Positions 52,117 to 63,852 of a DNA stretch of 64,000 bases are shown here, piece by piece (the first letter of the stretch is position 1; the number at the start of each line of letters is the position of its first letter). The notes under the pieces were generated by a model. It did not search any database, was not told the origin of the DNA, and worked only from the letters and a program-made list of their open reading frames with translations. Both the position numbers and the translations under genes were made by a program. The DNA lies in contig CAXEFP010000908.1 in assembly GCA_963995525.1 (NCBI GenBank), positions 744,001-808,000 of the forward strand. Reading direction: 5' to 3'. Source of the DNA: Escarpia spicata (taxonomy: Eukaryota > Annelida > Polychaeta > Sabellida > Siboglinidae).

Positions 52117-55100
52117 TTGTCTAAAGCAGCAGTACATTCAGTACTCACGAGACAAACATGTCCCATGTCAAAATGTCAAAAAAAAATTAATGCATATCAC
52201 AGCAAAACGGTATTTGTAGTGCACTTTTTTCGGCGGAAGGATCATTACTGTGGTCTTACCCCAAATAGATGTTTTGCATGTTACAAATCTTCACGAAGGC
52301 TAGATTGATATCAAGCTAAACACATAATTAGATTAACCCCAAATGGGAATGCATGTTACCGTTTTATCCCCGTCACGTAAGTTACAAGAACATATTACGT
52401 AAGTTATAGGTGTGAAAACTCATCCCCATTTGATGTTTTATCTTGTCTAAAGCAGCAGTACATTCAGTACTCACGAGACAAACATGTCCCATGTCAAAAT
52501 GTTCGAAAAAAATTAATGCATATCACAGCAAAACGGTATTTGTAGTGCACTTTTTTCGGCGGAAGGATCCTTAATGTGGTCTTATCCCAAATAGATGATT
52601 TGCATGTTACAAATCTTCACGAAGGCTAGATTGATATCAAGCTACACACATAACTAGATTAACCCCAAATGGGAATGCATGTTACCGTTTTATCCCCGTC
52701 ACGTAAGTTACAAGAACATATTACGTAAGTTATAGGTGTGAAAACTCATCCCCATTTGATGTTTTATCTTGTCTAAAGCAGCAGTACATTCAGTACTCAC
52801 GAGACAAACATGTCCCATGTCAAAATGTTCGAAACAAATTAATGCATATCACAGCAAAATGGTATTTGTAGTGCACTTTTTTTGGTGGAAGGATCCTTAA
52901 TGTGGTCTTACCCCAAATATATGTTTTGCATGTTACAAATCTTCACGAAGGCTAGATTGATATCAAGCTACACACATAACTAGATTAACCCCAAATGGGA
53001 ATGCATGTTACCGTTTTATCCCCGTCACGTAAGTTACAAGAACATATTACGTAAGTTATAGGTGTGAAAACTCATCCCCATTTGATGTTTTATCTTGTCT
53101 AAAGCAGCAGTACATTCAGTACTCACGAGACAAACATGTCCCATGTCAAAATGTTCGAAAAAAATTAATGCATATCACAGCAAAACGGTATTTGTAGTGC
53201 ACTTTTTTCGGCGGAAGGATCCTTAATGTGGTCTTACTCCAAATAGATGTTTTGCATGTTACAAATCTTCACGAAGGCTAGATTGATATCAAGCTACACA
53301 CATAACTAGATTAATCACAAATGGGAATGCATGTTACCGTTCTATCTCCGTCACGTAAGTTACAAGAACATATTACCTAAGTTATAGGTGTGAAAACTAA
53401 TCCCCATTTGAAGTTTTTTCTTATCTAAAGCAGCAGTACATTCAGTACTCACGAGACAAACATGTCCCATGTCAAAGTGTTCGAAAAAAATTAATGCATA
53501 TCACAGCAAAACGGTATTTGTAGTGCACTTTTTTCGGCGGAAGGATCCTTAATGTGGTCTTATCCCAAATAGATGATTTGCATGTTACAAATCTTCACGA
53601 AGGCTAGATTGATATCAAGCTACACACATAACTAGATTAACCCCAAATGGGAATGCATGTTACCGTTTTATCCCCGTCACGTAAGTTACAAGAACATATT
53701 ACGTAAGTTATAGGTGTGAAAACTCATCCCCATTTGATGTTTTATCTTGTCTAAAGCAGCAGTACATTCAGTACTCACGAGACAAACATGTCCCATGTCA
53801 AAATGTTCGAAAAAAATTAATGCATATCACAGCAAAACGGTATTTGTAGTGCACTTTTTTCGGCGGAAGGATCCTTACTGTGGTCTTACCCCAAATAGAT
53901 GTTTTGCATGTTACAAATCTTCACGAAGGCTAGATTGATATCAAGCTACACACATAACTAGATTAACCCCAAATGGGAATGCATGTTACCGTTTTATCCC
54001 CGTCACGTAAGTTACAAGAACATATTACGTAAGTTATAGGTGTGAAAACTCATCCCCATTTGATGTTTTATCTTGTCTAAAGCAGCAGTACATTCAGTAC
54101 TCACGAGACAAACATGTCCCATGTCAAAATGTTCGAAAAAAATTAATGCATATCACAGCAAAACGGTATTTGTAGTGCACTTTTTTCGGCGGAAGGATCC
54201 TTAATGTGGTCTTACCCCAAATAGATGTTTTGCATGTTACAAATCTTCACGAAGGCTAGATTGATATCAAGCTACACACATAACTAGATTAATCACAAAT
54301 GGGAATGCATGTTACCGTTCTATCTCCGTCACGTAAGTTACAAGAACATATTACGTAAGTTATAGGTGTGAAAACTAATCCCCATTTGAAGTTTTTTCTT
54401 ATCTAAAGCAGCAGTACATTCAGTACTCACGAGACAAACATGTCCCATGTCAAAGTGTTCGAAAAAAATTAATGCATATCACAGCAAAACGGTATTTGTA
54501 GTGCACTTTTTTCGGCGGAAGGATCCTTAATGTGGTCTTATCCCAAATAGATGATTTGCATGTTACAAATCTTCACGAAGGCTAGATTGATATCAAGCTA
54601 CACACATAACTAGATTAACCCCAAATGGGAATGCATGTTACCGTTTTATCCCCGTCACGTAAGTTACAAGAACATATTACGTAAGTTATAGGTGTGAAAA
54701 CTCATCCCCATTTGATGTTTTATCTTGTCTAAAGCAGCAGTACATTCAGTACTCACGAGACAAACATGTCCCATGTCAAAATGTTCGAAAAAAATTAATG
54801 CATATCACAGCAAAACGGTATTTGTAGTGCACTTTTTTCGGCGGAAGGATCCTTAATGTGGTCTTACCCCAAATAGATGTTTTGCATGTTACAAATCTTC
54901 ACGAAGGCTAGATTGATATCAAGCTACACACATAACTAGATTAATCACAAATGGGAATGCATGTTACCGTTCTATCTCCGTCACGTAAGTTACAAGAACA
55001 TATTACGTAAGTTATAGGTGTGAAAACTAATCCCCATTTGAAGTTTTTTCTTATCTAAAGCAGCAGTACATTCAGTACTCACGAGACAAACATGTCCCAT

Positions 55101-57658
55101 GTCAAAGTGTTCGAAAAAAATTAATGCATATCACAGCAAAACGGTATTTGTAGTGCACTTTTTTCGGCGGAAGGATCCTTAATGTGGTCTTATCCCAAAT
55201 AGATGATTTGCATGTTACAAATCTTCACGAAGGCTAGATTGATATCAAGCTACACACATAACTAGATTAACCCCAAATGGGAATGCATGTTACCGTTTTA
55301 TCCCCGTCACGTAAGTTACAAGAACATATTACGTAAGTTATAGGTGTGAAAACTCATCCCCATTTGAAGTTTTTTCTTGTCTAAAGCAGCAGTACCTTCA
55401 GTACTCACGAGACAAACATGTCCCATATCAAAGTGTTCGAAAAAAATTAATGCATATCACAGCAAAACGGTATTTGTAATGCACTTTTTTCGGCGGAAGG
55501 ATATTTAATGTGGTCTTACCCCAAATAGATGTTTTGCATGTTACAAATCTTCACGAAGGCTAGATTGATATCAAGCTACACACATAACTAGATTAACCCC
55601 AAATGGGAATGCATGTTACCGTTTTATCCCCGTCACGTAAGTTACAAGAACATATTACGTAAGTTATAGGTGTGAAAACTCATCCCCATTTGATGTTTTA
55701 TCTTGTCTAAAGCAGCAGTACATTCAGTACTCACGAGACAAACATGTCCCATGTCAAAATGTTCGAAAAAAATTAATGCATATCACAGCAAAACGGTATT
55801 TGTAGTGCACTTTTTTCGGCGGAAGGATCCTTAATGTGGTCTTACCCCAAATAGATGTTTTGCATGTTACAAATCTTCACGAAGGCTAGATTGATATCAA
55901 GCTACACACATAACTAGATTAATCACAAATGGGAATGCATGTTACCGTTCTATCTCCGTCACGTAAGTTACAAGAACATATTACGTAAGTTATAGGTGTG
56001 AAAACTAATCCCCATTTGAAGTTTTTTCTTATCTAAAGCAGCAGTACATTCAGTACTCACGAGACAAACATGTCCCATGTCAAAGTGTTCGAAAAAAATT
56101 AATGCATATCACAGCAAAACGGTATTTGTAGTGCACTTTTTTCGGCGGAAGGATCCTTAATGTGGTCTTATCCCAAATAGATGATTTGCATGTTACAAAT
56201 CTTCACGAAGGCTAGATTGATATCAAGCTACACACATAACTAGATTAACCCCAAATGGGAATGCATGTTACCGTTTTATCCCCGTCACGTAAGTTACAAG
56301 AACATATTACGTAAGTTATAGGTGTGAAAACTCATCCCCATTTGAAGTTTTTTCTTGTCTAAAGCAGCAGTACATTCAGTACTCACGAGACAAACATGTC
56401 CCATGTCAAAATGTTCGAAAAAAATTAATGCATATCACAGCAAAACGGTATTTGTAGTGCACTTTTTTCGGCGGAAGGATCCTTAATGTGGTCTTATCCC
56501 AAATAGATGATTTGCATGTTACAAATCTTCACGAAGGCTAGATTGATATCAAGCTACACACATAACTAGATTAACCCCAAATGGGAATGCATGTTACCGT
56601 TTTATCCCCGTCACGTAAGTTACAAGAACATATTACGTAAGTTATAGGTGTGAAAACTCATCCCCATTTGATGTTTTATCTTGTCTAAAGCAGCAGTACA
56701 TTCAGTACTCACGAGACAAACATGTCCCATGTCAAAATGTTCGAAAAAAATTAATGCATATCACAGCAAAACGGTATTTGTAGTGCACTTTTTTCGGCGG
56801 AAGGATCCTTAATGTGGTCTTACCCCAAATAGATGTTTTGCATGTTACAAATCTTCACGAAGGCTAGATTGATATCAAGCTACACACATAACTAGATTAA
56901 TCACAAATGGGAATGCATGTTACCGTTCTATCTCCGTCACGTAAGTTACAAGAACATATTACGTAAGTTATAGGTGTGAAAACTAATCCCCATTTGAAGT
57001 TTTTTCTTATCTAAAGCAGCAGTACATTCAGTACTCACGAGACAAACATGTCCCATGTCAAAGTGTTCGAAAAAAATTAATGCATATCACAGCAAAACGG
57101 TATTTGTAGTGCACTTTTTTCGGCGGAAGGATCCTTAATGTGGTCTTATCCCAAATAGATGATTTGCATGTTACAAATCTTCACGAAGGCTAGATTGATA
57201 TCAAGCTACACACATAACTAGATTAACCCCAAATGGGAATGCATGTTACCGTTTTATCCCCGTCACGTAAGTTACAAGAACATATTACGTAAGTTATAGG
57301 TGTGAAAACTCATCCCCATTTGAAGTTTTTTCTTGTCTAAAGCAGCAGTACCTTCAGTACTCACGAGACAAACATGTCCCATATCAAAGTGTTCGAAAAA
57401 AATTAATGCATATCACAGCAAAACGGTATTTGTAATGCACTTTTTTCGGCGGAAGGATATTTAATGTGGTCTTACCCCAAATAGATGTTTTGCATGTTAC
57501 AAATCTTCACGAAGGCTAGATTGATATCAAGCTACACACATAACTAGATTAACCCCAAATGGGAATGCATGTTACCGTTTTATCCCCGTCACGTAAGTTA
57601 CAAGAACATATTACGTAAGTTATAGGTGTGAAAACTCATCCCCATTTGATGTTTTATC
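52117..57658 (+). repeat. Long HOR, 17-monomer copy with C-A/G tail
   Basis: Order F-B-H1-C2-A-D-C-A-C-A-G-C-A-B-C-A-G, 5542 bp. No E monomer is present. The A at 56029 ends with GAAGTTTTTTCTTGTC, the usual lead into G, but the next monomer (56355) has GTACATTC and is B, so an exchange point lies close to 56355. It has the same length as the 37121 unit but different content after the fifth monomer. Confidence 0.92.
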
Positions 57659-60266
57659 TTGTCTAAAGCAGCAGTACATTCAGTACTCACGAGACAAACA
57701 TGTCCCATGTCAAAATGTCAAAAAAAAATTAATGCATATCACAGCAAAACGGTATTTGTAGTGCACTTTTTTCGGCGGAAGGATCATTACTGTGGTCTTA
57801 CCCCAAATAGATGTTTTGCATGTTACAAATCTTCACGAAGGCTAGATTGATATCAAGCTAAACACATAATTAGATTAACCCCAAATGGGAATGCATGTTA
57901 CCGTTTTATCCCCGTCACGTAAGTTACAAGAACATATTACGTAAGTTATAGGTGTGAAAACTCATCCCCATTTGATGTTTTATCTTGTCTAAAGCAGCAG
58001 TACATTCAGTACTCACGAGACAAACATGTCCCATGTCAAAATGTTCGAAAAAAATTAATGCATATCACAGCAAAACGGTATTTGTAGTGCACTTTTTTCG
58101 GCGGAAGGATCCTTAATGTGGTCTTATCCCAAATAGATGATTTGCATGTTACAAATCTTCACGAAGGCTAGATTGATATCAAGCTACACACATAACTAGA
58201 TTAACCCCAAATGGGAATGCATGTTACCGTTTTATCCCCGTCACGTAAGTTACAAGAACATATTACGTAAGTTATAGGTGTGAAAACTCATCCCCATTTG
58301 ATGTTTTATCTTGTCTAAAGCAGCAGTACATTCAGTACTCACGAGACAAACATGTCCCATGTCAAAATGTTCGAAACAAATTAATGCATATCACAGCAAA
58401 ATGGTATTTGTAGTGCACTTTTTTTGGTGGAAGGATCCTTAATGTGGTCTTACCCCAAATATATGTTTTGCATGTTACAAATCTTCACGAAGGCTAGATT
58501 GATATCAAGCTACACACATAACTAGATTAACCCCAAATGGGAATGCATGTTACCGTTTTATCCCCGTCACGTAAGTTACAAGAACATATTACGTAAGTTA
58601 TAGGTGTGAAAACTCATCCCCATTTGATGTTTTATCTTGTCTAAAGCAGCAGTACATTCAGTACTCACGAGACAAACATGTCCCATGTCAAAATGTTCGA
58701 AAAAAATTAATGCATATCACAGCAAAACGGTATTTGTAGTGCACTTTTTTCGGCGGAAGGATCCTTAATGTGGTCTTACTCCAAATAGATGTTTTGCATG
58801 TTACAAATCTTCACGAAGGCTAGATTGATATCAAGCTACACACATAACTAGATTAATCACAAATGGGAATGCATGTTACCGTTCTATCTCCGTCACGTAA
58901 GTTACAAGAACATATTACCTAAGTTATAGGTGTGAAAACTAATCCCCATTTGAAGTTTTTTCTTATCTAAAGCAGCAGTACATTCAGTACTCACGAGACA
59001 AACATGTCCCATGTCAAAGTGTTCGAAAAAAATTAATGCATATCACAGCAAAACGGTATTTGTAGTGCACTTTTTTCGGCGGAAGGATCCTTAATGTGGT
59101 CTTATCCCAAATAGATGATTTGCATGTTACAAATCTTCACGAAGGCTAGATTGATATCAAGCTACACACATAACTAGATTAACCCCAAATGGGAATGCAT
59201 GTTACCGTTTTATCCCCGTCACGTAAGTTACAAGAACATATTACGTAAGTTATAGGTGTGAAAACTCATCCCCATTTGATGTTTTATCTTGTCTAAAGCA
59301 GCAGTACATTCAGTACTCACGAGACAAACATGTCCCATGTCAAAATGTTCGAAAAAAATTAATGCATATCACAGCAAAACGGTATTTGTAGTGCACTTTT
59401 TTCGGCGGAAGGATCCTTACTGTGGTCTTACCCCAAATAGATGTTTTGCATGTTACAAATCTTCACGAAGGCTAGATTGATATCAAGCTACACACATAAC
59501 TAGATTAACCCCAAATGGGAATGCATGTTACCGTTTTATCCCCGTCACGTAAGTTACAAGAACATATTACGTAAGTTATAGGTGTGAAAACTCATCCCCA
59601 TTTGATGTTTTATCTTGTCTAAAGCAGCAGTACATTCAGTACTCACGAGACAAACATGTCCCATGTCAAAATGTTCGAAAAAAATTAATGCATATCACAG
59701 CAAAACGGTATTTGTAGTGCACTTTTTTCGGCGGAAGGATCCTTAATGTGGTCTTACCCCAAATAGATGTTTTGCATGTTACAAATCTTCACGAAGGCTA
59801 GATTGATATCAAGCTACACACATAACTAGATTAATCACAAATGGGAATGCATGTTACCGTTCTATCTCCGTCACGTAAGTTACAAGAACATATTACGTAA
59901 GTTATAGGTGTGAAAACTAATCCCCATTTGAAGTTTTTTCTTATCTAAAGCAGCAGTACATTCAGTACTCACGAGACAAACATGTCCCATGTCAAAGTGT
60001 TCGAAAAAAATTAATGCATATCACAGCAAAACGGTATTTGTAGTGCACTTTTTTCGGCGGAAGGATCCTTAATGTGGTCTTATCCCAAATAGATGATTTG
60101 CATGTTACAAATCTTCACGAAGGCTAGATTGATATCAAGCTACACACATAACTAGATTAACCCCAAATGGGAATGCATGTTACCGTTTTATCCCCGTCAC
60201 GTAAGTTACAAGAACATATTACGTAAGTTATAGGTGTGAAAACTCATCCCCATTTGATGTTTTATC

Positions 60267-63200
60267 TTGTCTAAAGCAGCAGTACATTCAGTACTCACGA
60301 GACAAACATGTCCCATATCAAAATGTTCGAAACAAATTAATGCATATCACAGCAAAACGGTATTTGTAGTGCACTTTTTTCGGCGGAAGGATCATTACTG
60401 TGGTCTTACCCCAAATAGATGTTTTGCATGTTACAAATCTTCACGAAGGCTAGATTGATATCAAGCTACACACATAACTAGATTAACCCCAAATGGGAAT
60501 GCATGTTACCGTTTTATCCCCGTCACGTAAGTTACAAGAACATATTACGTAAGTTATAGGTGTGAAAACTCATCCCCATTTGATGTTTTATCTTGTCTAA
60601 AGCAGCAGTACATTCAGTACTCACGAGACAAACATGTCCCATGTCAAAATGTTCGAAAAAAATTAATGCATATCACAGCAAAACGGTATTTGTAGTGCAC
60701 TTTTTTCGGCGGAAGGATCCTTAATGTGGTCTTACCCCAAATAGATGTTTTGCATGTTACAAATCTTCACGAAGGCTAGATTGATATCAAGCTACACACA
60801 TAACTAGATTAATCACAAATGGGAATGCATGTTACCGTTCTATCTCCGTCACGTAAGTTACAAGAACATATTACGTAAGTTATAGGTGTGAAAACTAATC
60901 CCCATTTGAAGTTTTTTCTTATCTAAAGCAGCAGTACATTCAGTACTCACGAGACAAACATGTCCCATGTCAAAGTGTTCGAAAAAAATTAATGCATATC
61001 ACAGCAAAACGGTATTTGTAGTGCACTTTTTTCGGCGGAAGGATCCTTAATGTGGTCTTATCCCAAATAGATGATTTGCATGTTACAAATCTTCACGAAG
61101 GCTAGATTGATATCAAGCTACACACATAACTAGATTAACCCCAAATGGGAATGCATGTTACCGTTTTATCCCCGTCACGTAAGTTACAAGAACATATTAC
61201 GTAAGTTATAGGTGTGAAAACTCATCCCCATTTGATGTTTTATCTTGTCTAAAGCAGCAGTACATTCAGTACTCACGAGACAAACATGTCCCATGTCAAA
61301 ATGTTCGAAAAAAATTAATGCATATCACAGCAAAACGGTATTTGTAGTGCACTTTTTTCGGCGGAAGGATCCTTACTGTGGTCTTACCCCAAATAGATGT
61401 TTTGCATGTTACAAATCTTCACGAAGGCTAGATTGATATCAAGCTACACACATAACTAGATTAACCCCAAATGGGAATGCATGTTACCGTTTTATCCCCG
61501 TCACGTAAGTTACAAGAACATATTACGTAAGTTATAGGTGTGAAAACTCATCCCCATTTGATGTTTTATCTTGTCTAAAGCAGCAGTACATTCAGTACTC
61601 ACGAGACAAACATGTCCCATGTCAAAATGTTCGAAAAAAATTAATGCATATCACAACATAACGGTATTTGTAGTGCACTTTTTTCGGCGGAAGGATCCTT
61701 AATGTGGTCTTACCCCAAATAGATGTTTTGCATGTTACAAATCTTCACGAAGGCTAGATTGATATCAAGCTACACACATAACTAGATTAATCACAAATGT
61801 GAATGCATGTTACCGTTCTATCTCCGTCACGTAAGTTACAAGAACATATTACGTAAGTTATAGGTGTGAAAACTCATCCCCATTTGATGTTTTATCTTGT
61901 CTAAAGCAGCAGTACATTCAGTACTCACGAGACAAACATGTCCCATGTCAAAATGTTCGAAAAAAATTAATGCATATCACAGCAAAACGGTATTTGTAGT
62001 GCACTTTTTTCGGCGGAAGGATCCTTAATGTGGTCTTATCCCAAATAGATGATTTGCATGTTACAAATCTTCACGAAGGCTAGATTGATATCAAGCTACA
62101 CACATAACTAGATTAACCCCAAATGGGAATGCATGTTACCGTTTTATCCCCGTCACGTAAGTTACAAGAACATATTACGTAAGTTATAGGTGTGAAAACT
62201 CATCCCCATTTGATGTTTTATCTTGTCTAAAGCAGCAGTACATTCAGTACTCACGAGACAAACATGTCCCATGTCAAAATGTTCGAAAAAAATTAATGCA
62301 TATCACAGCAAAACGGTATTTGTAGTGCACTTTTTTCGGCGGAAGGATCCTTAATGTGGTCTTACCCCAAATAGATGTTTTGCATGTTACAAATCTTCAC
62401 GAAGGCTAGATTGATATCAAGCTACACACATAACTAGATTAATCACAAATGGGAATGCATGTTACCGTTCTATCTCCGTCACGTAAGTTACAAGAACATA
62501 TTACGTAAGTTATAGGTGTGAAAACTAATCCCCATTTGAAGTTTTTTCTTATCTAAAGCAGCAGTACATTCAGTACTCACGAGACAAACATGTCCCATGT
62601 CAAAGTGTTCGAAAAAAATTAATGCATATCACAGCAAAACGGTATTTGTAGTGCACTTTTTTCGGCGGAAGGATCCTTAATGTGGTCTTATCCCAAATAG
62701 ATGATTTGCATGTTACAAATCTTCACGAAGGCTAGATTGATATCAAGCTACACACATAACTAGATTAACCCCAAATGGGAATGCATGTTACCGTTTTATC
62801 CCCGTCACGTAAGTTACAAGAACATATTACGTAAGTTATAGGTGTGAAAACTCATCCCCATTTGAAGTTTTTTCTTGTCTAAAGCAGCAGTACCTTCAGT
62901 ACTCACGAGACAAACATGTCCCATATCAAAGTGTTCGAAAAAAATTAATGCATATCACAGCAAAACGGTATTTGTAATGCACTTTTTTCGGCGGAAGGAT
63001 ATTTAATGTGGTCTTACCCCAAATAGATGTTTTGCATGTTACAAATCTTCACGAAGGCTAGATTGATATCAAGCTACACACATAACTAGATTAACCCCAA
63101 ATGGGAATGCATGTTATCGTTTTATCCCCGTCACGTAAGTTACAAGAACATATTACGTAAGTTATAGGTGTGAAAACTCATCCCCATTTGATGTTTTATC
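60267..63200 (+). repeat. Nine-monomer block, copy 3 of 3
   Basis: E-C-A-D-C1-B-C-A-G, 11,084 bp (34 monomers) after copy 2. It shares CATATC in E and CAACATAACGG in C1 with copy 2. Its C1 has AAATGTGAATG (T at 61800) and its G has GTTATCG (T at 63117), two changes not in copy 2 but found singly elsewhere in the array. Confidence 0.9.
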
Positions 63201-63852
63201 TTGTCTAAAGCAGCAGTACATTCAGTACTCACGAGACAAACATGTCCCATGTCAAAATGTTCGAAAAAAATTAATGCATATCACAGCAAAACGGTATTTG
63301 TAGTGCACTTTTTTCGGCGGAAGGATCCTTAATGTGGTCTTACCCCAAATAGATGTTTTGCATGTTACAAATCTTCACGAAGGCTAGATTGATATCAAGC
63401 TACACACATAACTAGATTAATCACAAATGGGAATGCATGTTACCGTTCTATCTCCGTCACGTAAGTTACAAGAACATATTACGTAAGTTATAGGTGTGAA
63501 AACTAATCCCCATTTGAAGTTTTTTCTTATCTAAAGCAGCAGTACATTCAGTACTCACGAGACAAACATGTCCCATGTCAAAGTGTTCGAAAAAAATTAA
63601 TGCATATCACAGCAAAACGGTATTTGTAGTGCACTTTTTTCGGCGGAAGGATCCTTAATGTGGTCTTATCCCAAATAGATGATTTGCATGTTACAAATCT
63701 TCACGAAGGCTAGATTGATATCAAGCTACACACATAACTAGATTAACCCCAAATGGGAATGCATGTTACCGTTTTATCCCCGTCACGTAAGTTACAAGAA
63801 CATATTACGTAAGTTATAGGTGTGAAAACTCATCCCCATTTGATGTTTTATC

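Noticed and set aside
289..61436. Thirty-two 63-codon frames (lengths 61-69 in two cases) read as a small Cys-rich protein family
   Set aside because: They begin at TTG, recur only because the satellite recurs, exist only in three monomer classes, and are closed by TAA in all others. The length outliers come from single-base deletions (near 6915 and 14150). No domain is recognisable.
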